Source: Eubacterium sp.
GTDB taxonomy: Bacteria > Bacillota_A > Clostridia > Lachnospirales > Lachnospiraceae
Direction of reading: 5' to 3'
Length of the DNA: 16,335 nt
NCBI GenBank assembly: GCA_023663915.1
Contig: JAMPGN010000079.1
Location: forward strand, 1-16,335
The translations under genes and the position numbers were made by a program. Numbering within the stretch: position 1 is the first letter of the stretch; the number at the start of each line of letters is the position of its first letter. The notes below the pieces were generated by a model. The model was not told where the DNA came from. It saw nothing but the letters and a program-made list of their open reading frames with translations, and ran no database searches. This document shows, piece by piece, positions 7,395-14,084 of the stretch.

Positions 7395-7426
7395 GATCAG
7401 CCGATGCAGAAGCGCTCCGGCTGATC
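7395..7426 (+). promoter_or_regulatory. hairpin in the panT-coaX intergenic region
   Basis: The 210-base gap 7249-7458 holds no gene. It contains a purine-rich, T-poor run (about 7330-7390) followed by this stem: GATCAGCCG and CGGCTGATC are a perfect 9-bp inverted repeat around a 14-base loop. No T run follows, so it is not an intrinsic terminator. It ends about 20 bases before the coaX ribosome-binding site and could affect mRNA stability or translation. No known riboswitch is recognised. Confidence 0.4.
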
Positions 7427-7458
7427 TGCTGCCTAGGAATGGAAAGCAGGGAACAGGC

Positions 7459-8229
7459 ATGATCTTAGCGGTTGACATCGGCAATACAAACATCGTGATC
7501 GGTTGCATCGAGAAAGAAAAGGTAAGTTTTGTGGAACGTGTGTCCACGAATCTGTCCAAGACAGAGCTAGAGTATGTGGTGGAGTTTCGGACATTGTTTG
7601 AACTGTATCATATCGGCATGGCGGATATTACAGGCAGTATCATCTCTTCGGTCGTGCCGCCCCTGACGAATATTGTCAAAGCGGCGCTTGGAAAGTTATT
7701 TCACAAAGCGCCGCTGATCGTGGGACCGGGAGTGAAGACCGGGCTGAATATCCTGATGGACAATCCGGGACAGCTTGGCTCTGACCTGGTGGTAAACGCG
7801 GTCGCCGGACTGCACTATTACGGCGCACCCATCATCATGATCGATATGGGAACGGCGACCACCATCAGCGTAGTGGATGACAAGAAAAATTATATCGGAG
7901 GAATGATTCTGCCTGGCGTCAAGGTTTCTTTGGATTCGCTGGTCAATAGAACATCTCAGCTTCCGCGTATCAGTTTAGAAGCTCCGAAGAAAGTGATCGG
8001 CAAGAATACGATCGAATGTATGAAAAGCGGTATCGTGATGGGGCAGGCGGCATGTCTGGACGGCATGATCGAGCGCATCTATGAGGAACTCGGTTACGAG
8101 GCGCCTGTGGTAGCGACCGGGGGATTATCCGGAAGCATTGTGCCATATTGCAAGAGAAAGATTGTGTACGATAATGAATTAACCTTGAAAGGGCTGGATA
8201 TCATATATCGAAAAAATATGGAAAGCTAA
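7459..8229 (+). CDS. coaX: type III pantothenate kinase
   Basis: A 256-residue cytoplasmic enzyme that phosphorylates pantothenate, the first committed step of coenzyme A synthesis. It belongs to the ASKHA fold. The N-terminal phosphate-binding motif is VDIGNTN (residues 5-11), the substrate-binding GSDL (107-110) includes the catalytic Asp 109, and IDMGTATT (128-135) is the second ATP-binding motif. A late glycine motif VATGGLSG follows near 218-225. Length matches the family. Type III kinases typically need a monovalent cation and are not inhibited by CoA (family knowledge). The usual Arg after the GxD motif is Leu here. AGGGAA upstream supports the ATG. It follows panT and precedes coaBC, so uptake and use of the vitamin are linked. 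Confidence 0.95.
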   Translation: MILAVDIGNTNIVIGCIEKEKVSFVERVSTNLSKTELEYVVEFRTLFELYHIGMADITGSIISSVVPPLTNIVKAALGKLFHKAPLIVGPGVKTGLNILMDNPGQLGSDLVVNAVAGLHYYGAPIIMIDMGTATTISVVDDKKNYIGGMILPGVKVSLDSLVNRTSQLPRISLEAPKKVIGKNTIECMKSGIVMGQAACLDGMIERIYEELGYEAPVVATGGLSGSIVPYCKRKIVYDNELTLKGLDIIYRKNMES

Positions 8230-8255
8230 AACTATCGCCATATGGGAGAGTTTTT
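8228..8255 (+). terminator. weak terminator-like hairpin after coaX
   Basis: AAAACT..TC.CC pairs with GG.GA.AGTTTT around an ATAT loop, with one bulge and one mismatch, and ends in five T residues. It overlaps the coaX stop codon. It could reduce read-through into coaBC, but the stem is imperfect and coaBC shows no clear promoter of its own in the 74-base gap. Confidence 0.35.
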
Positions 8256-8303
8256 GTAACAACATCATATATTCAAGGCGAAAGAGGATCGGAGGAAGAT
8301 AAG

Positions 8304-9497
8304 ATGTTAGCAGGGAAACATATCGTGCTTGGCGTGACAGGCAGTATCGCGGCATATAAAACGGCGTCGCTTGCCAGTATGTTAGTGAAGCAGAAAGCGG
8401 ATGTGACCGTGATCATGACGCAAAACGCCACGAACTTTATCCATCCGATTACATTCGAGTCGTTGACCGGAAACAAATGTCTCGTGGATACGTTTGACCG
8501 GAATTTTGAGTTCCAGGTGGAGCATGTGTCGCTTGCAAAGCAGACGGACGTAGTTCTCGTGGCTCCCGCGTCGGCAAATGTGATCGCTAAGGCGGCGCAT
8601 GGAATTGCCGACGATATGCTGACGACGACGTTGCTTGCCTGCACATGCCCGAAGATATTTGCCCCGGCGATGAATACCAGAATGTATCAGAATCCTGTGG
8701 TGCAGGATAATAGGAAGATGCTTATGCATTACGGCATGGAAGTGATCGCGCCGGCAAGCGGTTATCTTGCCTGCGGAGATACGGGCGAGGGCAAAATGCC
8801 GGAGCCGGATGTGCTTTATGAATATGTCGTAAAAGCGTTGACGCCCAAAGACATGACGGGTAAGAAAGTGCTTGTCACGGCGGGTCCCACACAGGAAAAG
8901 ATTGATCCGGTGCGCTATATCAGTAATCATTCTACCGGCAAAATGGGTTACGCCATTGCAAGGCAGGCGATGATGCGCGGCGCAGAAGTGACACTCGTGT
9001 CGGGAAAAGTGGATCTTCAGCCGCCTATGGGCGTGCGGATGATATCCGTGGTGTCGGCGGCGGATATGGCACAGGCGGTCAAGGCATTGGCGGACGAGCA
9101 GGATATCATTATCAAGGCGGCGGCGGTGGCTGATTATCGTCCACGCACGGCGGCGGATGAGAAACTCAAGAAAAAAGACGAGGAGCTCTCTATCGAATTA
9201 GAACGCACAGAAGACATACTCGCCTATCTAGGAGCACACCGCAGGGAAGGGCAGTTTTTGTGCGGCTTTTCCATGGAGACGGAACATATGGTGGAAAATT
9301 CCCGCGTGAAGCTGGAAAAGAAGAATATTGATATGATTGTTGCCAATAATCTGAAACAGGAGGGTGCAGGGTTCGGCACGGACACCAATGTTGTGACTTT
9401 TTTGACAAAGGACGGAATCGAGGAGCAGCCGATGATGAGCAAAGAGGAAGTGGCGGATAAGCTGCTCGATCGGATTATAAAGGAAATGGGGGAATAA
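8304..9497 (+). CDS. coaBC: bifunctional phosphopantothenoylcysteine decarboxylase / phosphopantothenate-cysteine ligase
   Basis: A 397-residue enzyme that joins cysteine to 4'-phosphopantothenate using CTP (CoaB) and then decarboxylates the product to 4'-phosphopantetheine (CoaC). The N-terminal flavin-dependent CoaC domain (1-180) shows GSIAAYK (13-19), the active-site H74 in EHVSLAK, the substrate clamp [11 protein letters not shown] (121-131) and active Cys157 in [16 protein letters not shown]. The C-terminal CoaB domain (185-397) shows [16 protein letters not shown] (189-204), [12 protein letters not shown] with N208, the dimer/CTP region AAAVADYRP (272-280) and K289 in EKLKKKD. All key catalytic residues are present and the length is normal. 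GGAGGA lies seven bases before the ATG. ispF starts one base after this gene's stop, so the two are translationally coupled. Confidence 0.97.
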   Translation: MLAGKHIVLGVTGSIAAYKTASLASMLVKQKADVTVIMTQNATNFIHPITFESLTGNKCLVDTFDRNFEFQVEHVSLAKQTDVVLVAPASANVIAKAAHGIADDMLTTTLLACTCPKIFAPAMNTRMYQNPVVQDNRKMLMHYGMEVIAPASGYLACGDTGEGKMPEPDVLYEYVVKALTPKDMTGKKVLVTAGPTQEKIDPVRYISNHSTGKMGYAIARQAMMRGAEVTLVSGKVDLQPPMGVRMISVVSAADMAQAVKALADEQDIIIKAAAVADYRPRTAADEKLKKKDEELSIELERTEDILAYLGAHRREGQFLCGFSMETEHMVENSRVKLEKKNIDMIVANNLKQEGAGFGTDTNVVTFLTKDGIEEQPMMSKEEVADKLLDRIIKEMGE

Positions 9498-9498
9498 T

Positions 9499-10041
9499 GT
9501 GAGAATCGGAATGGGCTATGACGTGCACCGTCTAATCGAGGGGCGTAAATTGATCCTGGGCGGTGTGGAGATACCATATGAAAAAGGGCTTTTGGGGCAT
9601 TCGGATGCGGACGTGCTCTTGCATGCCATTATGGATGCGCTACTTGGCGCGGCAGCGCTCGGCGATATCGGCAAACATTTTCCGGATACCGATTCCGCCT
9701 ACAAAGGTATTTCCTCGATCGAGCTGCTTAAGCGCGTGGGGAAATTGTTAGAAGAAAACAGGTTTCTGATTGAGAATATCGATGCGACCATCATCGCGCA
9801 GGCTCCGAAAATGCGCCCACACATCGACCGTATGCGGGAGAATATTGCGGCGGTGCTCGACATTGAGACGGAACAGGTCAACGTCAAGGCAACGACGGAG
9901 GAAGGGTTGGGTTTTACGGGAACAGGCGAGGGAATCTCCGCACAGGCAATCTGTATGCTGACAAGCCCAAGGGAATTGTACAGTGAGAATGTCAGTGCAG
10001 GGAAGTGCGATGAGTGTAGCGGCTGTCCTCATGCACGGTGA
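9499..10041 (+). CDS. ispF: 2-C-methyl-D-erythritol 2,4-cyclodiphosphate synthase with Cys-rich C-terminal tail
   Basis: A 180-residue enzyme of the MEP isoprenoid pathway; it closes the cyclic diphosphate ring with loss of [15 protein letters not shown] carries zinc ligands D8 and H10, and [12 protein letters not shown] (33-44) supplies the next metal and substrate residues, including H42. [10 protein letters not shown] (56-65) and the C-terminal [15 protein letters not shown] (132-146) are typical. The start is GTG at 9499, one base after the coaBC stop; ATG at 9497 would meet a stop at once. IspF proteins usually end near residue 157-160. This one runs about 20 residues further and ends [12 protein letters not shown], with three cysteines in CxxCxxC spacing. 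The tail may bind a metal (inference). A short DNA repeat (GGCTGTCC) starts within this tail. Confidence 0.95.
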   Translation: MRIGMGYDVHRLIEGRKLILGGVEIPYEKGLLGHSDADVLLHAIMDALLGAAALGDIGKHFPDTDSAYKGISSIELLKRVGKLLEENRFLIENIDATIIAQAPKMRPHIDRMRENIAAVLDIETEQVNVKATTEEGLGFTGTGEGISAQAICMLTSPRELYSENVSAGKCDECSGCPHAR

Positions 10042-10070
10042 AGGTTGTCCAAATTGGCTGTCCTTATGCA
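10021..10070 (+). repeat. short direct repeats GGYTGTCC at the ispF end
   Basis: GGYTGTCC occurs at 10021, 10043 and 10056. The first and third copies extend to GGCTGTCCTYATGCA with 14 of 15 bases equal and a 35-base offset. The first copy encodes part of the Cys-rich ispF tail and the others lie past the stop. Origin and role are unknown; it may be a small local duplication. Confidence 0.45.
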
Positions 10071-10103
10071 AAATCCAGTTGACAAAATCCCCATTTTTGC
10101 ATA
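10065..10103. promoter_or_regulatory. 9-bp inverted repeat flanking the upstream -35 box
   Basis: TATGCAAAA (10065-10073) and TTTTGCATA (10095-10103) are perfect inverted copies with 21 bases between them. They enclose TTGACA and reach into the first -10 box. The position would suit a repressor operator, but it may also act as a weak end for the ispF transcript. No known regulator is recognised. Confidence 0.35.
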
Positions 10104-10107
10104 TTCT
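10079..10107 (+). promoter_or_regulatory. upstream promoter of the cysteine T-box / cysES operon
   Basis: A perfect TTGACA (10079-10084), a 17-base spacer and TATTCT (10102-10107) give a strong sigma-A match, with transcription expected near 10114, ahead of the T-box leader. Confidence 0.65.
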
Positions 10108-10108
10108 A

Positions 10109-10137
10109 TTAGCAGAACTTAACAGATTCGATATAAT
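10109..10137 (+). promoter_or_regulatory. second candidate promoter of the T-box leader
   Basis: TTAGCA (10109-10114), 17 bases, then a perfect TATAAT (10132-10137). Transcription would start near 10144, right before T-box stem I. It competes with or adds to the promoter 30 bases upstream. Confidence 0.55.
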
Positions 10138-10143
10138 TTGAAT

Positions 10144-10396
10144 GTGATAGATATGGACGCTGAAAGGGAAGAGTACCTTTGCCAGAAGCAGACAGAGAGG
10201 AGCCGCCGCCGGCTGTAAGCGGTTCCTGCTAAGACAATGGGAAGTGCGCCCCGGAGTCCGGCTTATGCCCGGCTGACCCCGTTACAGGTTATGAGTGAAA
10301 GAATGCAGTTATAGGGCATCCTTTAAGTAGAGTGGAACCGCGGATTATTTCGTCTCTATTTCCGAACCGGAGTAGGGAGAAGGACGCGGTTTTTTT
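10144..10396 (+). ncRNA. T-box leader responding to uncharged tRNA-Cys
   Basis: This leader reads uncharged tRNA and controls read-through into cysE-cysS. The stem I landmarks GGAAGAGTAC and AGAGAGG precede an apical stem of GGAGCCGC with GCGGTTCC. The specifier region GGGAAGTGCGCC holds the Cys codon TGC at 10245-10247. The conserved T-box AGTGGAACCGCGG is at 10331-10343. The TGGA within it (10333-10336) would pair with a tRNA 3' end UCCA, which matches the U discriminator base of tRNA-Cys. Two independent parts therefore point to cysteine. When tRNA-Cys is fully charged, the downstream terminator forms and stops transcription. Confidence 0.92.
10337..10396 (+). terminator. T-box regulated terminator
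   Basis: ACCGCG (10337-10342) pairs with CGCGGT (10385-10390), with further pairing of TCTCT and GGGAGA inside, followed by seven T residues (10390-10396). Its 5' arm overlaps the T-box sequence, so the antiterminator and terminator exclude each other. Confidence 0.85.
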
Positions 10397-10397
10397 G

Positions 10398-10484
10398 TAG
10401 GAAATTTCTATGCTAACTTCGAGTTCGTGACGAGTTTTCTAAAATGCGAGGTATCTTAGGAATACTCATAATCTCGCAAACGAG
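10398..10484. repeat. interspersed palindromic repeat, copy B
   Basis: Partner of the repeat at 4839-4892, with the same left block (10398-10423) and the same 15-base right block (10470-10484). Its centre differs: it is about 33 bases longer and has a stem GCGAG-GTAT / ATAC...CTCGC (10446-10477). It lacks the terminator-like hairpin and T run of copy A. It sits directly after the T-box terminator and pushes cysE about 130 bases from it, so the T-box transcript must cross it. Confidence 0.6.
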
Positions 10485-10527
10485 GTTTTCAGTTTGTTCG
10501 ATTTATTACAGGAAGAAGGAATGAGAT

Positions 10528-11208
10528 ATGGGTTTTATGCAAAACATCAAGGAAGAGATCCGGATCATACGCGAGCGCGATCCGGCGATCCATTCCAATA
10601 TGGAAGTTTTTTTATACCCCAGCTTTAAAGTGATGCTCTATTACCGCGTGGCACATAAGATGTATCTGAAGAAACACTATTTTCTGGCGAGATGGATCTC
10701 ACAGAAGGCAGTGCGCAGGACGGGCATCGAGATTCACCCCGGTGCGCAGATCGGCAAGGGCTTCTTCATTGACCATGGCAACGGTGTGATCATAGGGGAG
10801 ACGACCGTGATCGGCGACAACGTCACGTTGTATCAGGGAGTCACTTTGGGCGGCACAGGCAAGGAACACGGCAAAAGACATCCTACCATCGGCAATAATG
10901 TCATGATCAGTACAGGCGCGAAAGTGCTGGGATCGTTTAAAATCGGCGATAACAGCAAGATCGGAGCGGGCAGTGTGGTACTAAAAGAAGTGCCACCCAA
11001 TTCTACAGTCGTTGGTGTGCCCGGACAGGTGGTGAAGCGCAATAACAGGTTGCTGCCACAGGAAGAATTGGATCAGATCAACCTGCCCGATCCCGTGCGG
11101 GAGGATATCACAGGATTGCAGCGGGCAAATGCTGAGCTGACCAATCGTCTACTTGACTTGGAGTGGGAAATGAGGGTTATGCGTTCTGCCATGCAGGCGC
11201 AAAAGTAA
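10528..11208 (+). CDS. cysE: serine O-acetyltransferase
   Basis: A 226-residue enzyme that moves an acetyl group from acetyl-CoA to L-serine, the first step of cysteine synthesis. The N-terminal helical part (1-65) is followed by a left-handed beta-helix of hexapeptide repeats (66-165): IEIHPGAQIGKG, then FIDHGNGVIIGE with catalytic H83, then VTLGGTGKEHGKRHPTIG with H118. E68 occupies the place of the catalytic Asp in enteric CysE, as in Bacillus-type enzymes. It is the short Gram-positive form, lacking the long N-terminus of E. coli CysE. Residues 200-222 form a short helix, possibly involved in trimer contacts. GGAAGAAGGA precedes the ATG. It is the first gene after the cysteine T-box and is followed by cysS after 31 bases. 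Confidence 0.95.
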   Translation: MGFMQNIKEEIRIIRERDPAIHSNMEVFLYPSFKVMLYYRVAHKMYLKKHYFLARWISQKAVRRTGIEIHPGAQIGKGFFIDHGNGVIIGETTVIGDNVTLYQGVTLGGTGKEHGKRHPTIGNNVMISTGAKVLGSFKIGDNSKIGAGSVVLKEVPPNSTVVGVPGQVVKRNNRLLPQEELDQINLPDPVREDITGLQRANAELTNRLLDLEWEMRVMRSAMQAQK

Positions 11209-11239
11209 AATAGATGAATTGTAAAGAGGAGCGTACAAT

Positions 11240-12649
11240 ATGAAAGTTTTTAACACACTATCGAGGCAAAAAGAGGAGTTTGTACCTTTGCAGGAAGGAA
11301 AAGTCAGCATGTATGTGTGCGGACCCACCGTGTATAACCTGATCCATATCGGAAACGCCAGACCGATGATCGTCTTTGACACGGCAAGGCGTTATATGGA
11401 GCACAAGGGGTATGCGGTTAATTACGTCTCCAATTTTACCGATGTAGATGATAAGATCATTAAAAAAGCAAATGAGGAAGGCGTGGATGCCTCCATGATC
11501 TCCGAGCGTTACATCGAAGAGTGCAAAAAGGACATGAAGGCGCTCAATGTCAAGGAGGCGACCACGCACCCCAAGGCGACCGAGGAGATCGGCGGCATGA
11601 TCGAGATGATTCAGACTTTGATCGATAAGGGTTATGCTTATGTGGCGCAGGACGGCACGGTATACTATAAGACGAGGAGTTTTAAACAGTACGGGAAACT
11701 TTCGCATAAGAATCTGGACGACTTAAGGAGCGGCGGGCGTTCCCTTCTGGTGTCCGGCGAAGACCAGAAACAGGATCCGCTTGACTTCGTGCTCTGGAAA
11801 CCGAAAAAAGAAGGAGAACCCTATTGGGAGTCCCCGTGGTGCGAGGGGCGTCCGGGCTGGCATATCGAATGCTCCGTCATGAGCAAGAAATATCTTGGCG
11901 ATGAGATCGATATTCATGCGGGCGGGGAAGATCTGATCTTTCCACACCACGAGAATGAAATCGCACAGTCGGAGGCAGCCAACGGCAAAGAGTTTGCCAA
12001 ATACTGGCTGCACAATGGCTTTCTGAATATTGACAACAAAAAGATGTCCAAATCAGACGGAAATTTCTTCACGGTGAGGGATATCAGCGAGAAGTATGAT
12101 TTACAGGTGCTCCGTTTCTTCATGCTCTCGGCGCACTACAGAAGCCCGCTTAACTTCAGTGCAGATCTGATGGAGGCGGCTAAAAATGGGCTGGACCGCA
12201 TTGTCACAAGTGTGGCAAACCTCAATTATCTGCTTGAAAATGCGGCGGATGGCGGAATGTCGGAAGGAGAGCAGGAACTGCAGAAACAAGCGCAGGAGTT
12301 TGTCGCCAAATTCGATGAGGCGATGGACGATGACTTTAATACGGCGGACGCAATCTCTGCGATTTTTGAGCTTGTGAAGTTTGCGAACACCAACGCATCC
12401 GAACAGTCCGGCAGGGCTTTTGTCCAGGCACTCAAGGACGAGATCGTCATGCTGTCCGATATCTGCGGGCTGGTCGTGGATAAAAAGGAAGAAATCTTAG
12501 ATGCCGAGATCGAGGCGTTGATTCAGGAAAGGCAGGATGCACGAAAAGCGAAGAATTTTGCAAGAGCGGACGAGATCAGGGATACTCTGGCGGCACAGGG
12601 TATTATTCTGGAGGATACACGAGAGGGCGTTAAATGGAAGAGAGCATAA
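11240..12649 (+). CDS. cysS: cysteinyl-tRNA synthetase
   Basis: A 469-residue class I synthetase that attaches cysteine to tRNA-Cys. The zinc site that selects cysteine is visible: C27 in [11 protein letters not shown]211 in WHIECSVM, and H236 and E240 in FPHHENE. The ATP-binding signatures are HIGNARP (36-42) and KMSKSDGN (268-275). The C-terminal helical anticodon-binding part ends with [15 protein letters not shown] and [13 protein letters not shown]. Length is normal. AGAGGAG precedes the ATG. Control by the upstream T-box gives direct feedback: low charging of tRNA-Cys raises both cysteine synthesis and this enzyme. The last 16 bases overlap mrnC. Confidence 0.98.
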   Translation: MKVFNTLSRQKEEFVPLQEGKVSMYVCGPTVYNLIHIGNARPMIVFDTARRYMEHKGYAVNYVSNFTDVDDKIIKKANEEGVDASMISERYIEECKKDMKALNVKEATTHPKATEEIGGMIEMIQTLIDKGYAYVAQDGTVYYKTRSFKQYGKLSHKNLDDLRSGGRSLLVSGEDQKQDPLDFVLWKPKKEGEPYWESPWCEGRPGWHIECSVMSKKYLGDEIDIHAGGEDLIFPHHENEIAQSEAANGKEFAKYWLHNGFLNIDNKKMSKSDGNFFTVRDISEKYDLQVLRFFMLSAHYRSPLNFSADLMEAAKNGLDRIVTSVANLNYLLENAADGGMSEGEQELQKQAQEFVAKFDEAMDDDFNTADAISAIFELVKFANTNASEQSGRAFVQALKDEIVMLSDICGLVVDKKEEILDAEIEALIQERQDARKAKNFARADEIRDTLAAQGIILEDTREGVKWKRA

Positions 12650-13074
12650 CGATCTTAGATGCGATCAGGAGGGATTTTGCCTGTAAAGACGTGGATGTCC
12701 GCACATATTCGCCGCTGACACTTGCGTATATCGGCGATGCGATCTATGATCTGGTGATACGTTCGATCGTGGTGGAGCGGGGAAATCGATCTGCGAACAA
12801 CCTACACAAGAAGACGGTGGCGTATGTGAATGCCCGCGTTCAGGCGAAAATGATTGATGCGCTGGAAAGTGAGCTGACTGAGGAGGAGGCGGCGGTGTAC
12901 CATCGCGGACGTAACGCGAAATCCTACACTGCCGCGAAAAATGCATCGATTATTGAGTACCGTAAAGCGACGGGGTTAGAAGCAGTCTGCGGTTATCTGT
13001 ATCTGCAGGGGCAGCAGGAACGGATGCTGTATCTGATTCGTGAGGCAATCACAAGGATTGGTATGGAGATTTGA
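12634..13074 (+). CDS. mrnC: Mini-ribonuclease III
   Basis: A 146-residue dimeric RNase that matures the ends of 23S rRNA. It is an RNase III catalytic domain without the double-stranded-RNA-binding domain. [14 protein letters not shown] (residues 30-43) carries metal ligands around D35 and D39, and [12 protein letters not shown] (113-124) carries E116. Residues 51-65 ([15 protein letters not shown]) match the family pattern. The start codon lies inside the end of cysS with a 16-base overlap, so it is translationally coupled and the ATG is well placed after GAGAGGGCG. The order cysS-mrnC-rlmB is conserved in Firmicutes. Confidence 0.95.
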   Translation: MEESITILDAIRRDFACKDVDVRTYSPLTLAYIGDAIYDLVIRSIVVERGNRSANNLHKKTVAYVNARVQAKMIDALESELTEEEAAVYHRGRNAKSYTAAKNASIIEYRKATGLEAVCGYLYLQGQQERMLYLIREAITRIGMEI

Positions 13075-13123
13075 TGGATACGCTGTGATGGATGCGTCTG
13101 CAATGCGCAGGACAGATAACTTG

Positions 13124-13166
13124 TTGGCATTGCCAAGGATTACAGCTTCTATGATTATAATATAAT
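13124..13166 (+). promoter_or_regulatory. possible promoter/operator region before rlmB
   Basis: The 148-base gap between mrnC and rlmB holds a perfect palindrome TTGGCA-T-TGCCAA (13124-13136) and two overlapping TATAAT boxes (13156-13161 and 13161-13166). The -35-like TTGCCA stands 20 bases from the first, longer than ideal. It may be an internal promoter with an operator. No specific regulator is recognised. Confidence 0.35.
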
Positions 13167-13222
13167 GTATATGTAGTCGAAATATGGACGATCTGTTTTG
13201 AGAAAGGAACACAACAAGCACA

Positions 13223-13963
13223 ATGGGATACAACGAATTTACAATCGAGGGGCGTAACGCCGTGATCGAGGCGTTGCGTGCCGGCAGGACGATAGACAAG
13301 CTTTTTATATTAGATGGCTGCCAGGATGGACCGATCCTCACCATTAAGAGGGAAGCCGCGAAAAAGGGCACGCAGATTAAATATGTGGCGAAGGAGCGGC
13401 TCGATCAGCTTTCCGAGACGGGCAAGCATCAGGGAGTCATCGCCTACGCGGCAGCATATACCTATGCGGATGTGCATGATATTCTGAGAAGAGCACGGGA
13501 AAAAGGCGAGCTACCTTTCCTTTTCCTGTTGGACAATATCGAAGATCCCCACAATTTAGGTGCGATCATCCGTACCGCGAATCTGGCGGGGGCGCATGGC
13601 GTCATTATTCCCAAAAATCGTGCGGTGGGTCTGACAGCGACGGTGGCGAAGGCTTCTGCGGGGGCGCTCAACTATACGCCGGTCGCGAAGGTGACGAACC
13701 TCGGACAGACCATCGAGGAACTCAAGAAAGAAGGATTGTGGTTTGTCTGTGCGGACATGGACGGAACACGCATGTACGATCTGGACTTGAAAGGACCGAT
13801 CGGTCTGGTGATCGGCAGTGAAGGAAACGGCGTGGGGCGGCTTGTGAAAGAAAAATGTGATTTTACGGCAGCCATCCCGATGTACGGCGATATCGATTCT
13901 TTGAATGCATCTGTAGCAGCAGGCGTGCTGGCATACGAGATTGTGCGGCAGAGACAGCCGTAG
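13223..13963 (+). CDS. rlmB: 23S rRNA (guanosine-2'-O-)-methyltransferase, TrmH/SpoU family
   Basis: A 246-residue enzyme that uses S-adenosylmethionine to methylate a guanosine ribose in 23S rRNA. An N-terminal substrate-binding domain (FTIEGRNAVIEALRAGR, residues 6-22) is followed by the knotted SPOUT domain: motif 1 DNIEDPHNLGAIIRTA (101-116), motif 2 IGLVIGSEGNGVGRLV (193-208) and motif 3 IPMYGDIDSLNASVAAGVLAYE (220-241). The catalytic Asn and Arg of motif 1 are present. The length fits RlmB. The exact target base is inferred from the family and from the cysS-mrnC-rlmB order. AGAAAGGAA lies about 13 bases before the ATG, which is a little far. Confidence 0.93.
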   Translation: MGYNEFTIEGRNAVIEALRAGRTIDKLFILDGCQDGPILTIKREAAKKGTQIKYVAKERLDQLSETGKHQGVIAYAAAYTYADVHDILRRAREKGELPFLFLLDNIEDPHNLGAIIRTANLAGAHGVIIPKNRAVGLTATVAKASAGALNYTPVAKVTNLGQTIEELKKEGLWFVCADMDGTRMYDLDLKGPIGLVIGSEGNGVGRLVKEKCDFTAAIPMYGDIDSLNASVAAGVLAYEIVRQRQP

Positions 13964-14084
13964 AGAAATCAAATCAACTGGTATGGTTCAGAACTGCTGT
14001 AAAAATGGAAAAGCCTAAGCGTTTGGCGATAGGTTCCGGGATAAGCAGCATCGGATAAAAGTTAGGAAAGTCAGATGATGGGAA

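Noticed and set aside
7194..7559. Minus-strand 121-aa frame across the panT-coaX gap
   Set aside because: It overlaps the ends of two clear plus-strand genes and has no ribosome-binding site or family pattern.
13124..13136. Named regulator operator at TTGGCATTGCCAA
   Set aside because: The palindrome is short and matches no regulator I can name with confidence for this gene, so it is listed only as part of a possible promoter region.
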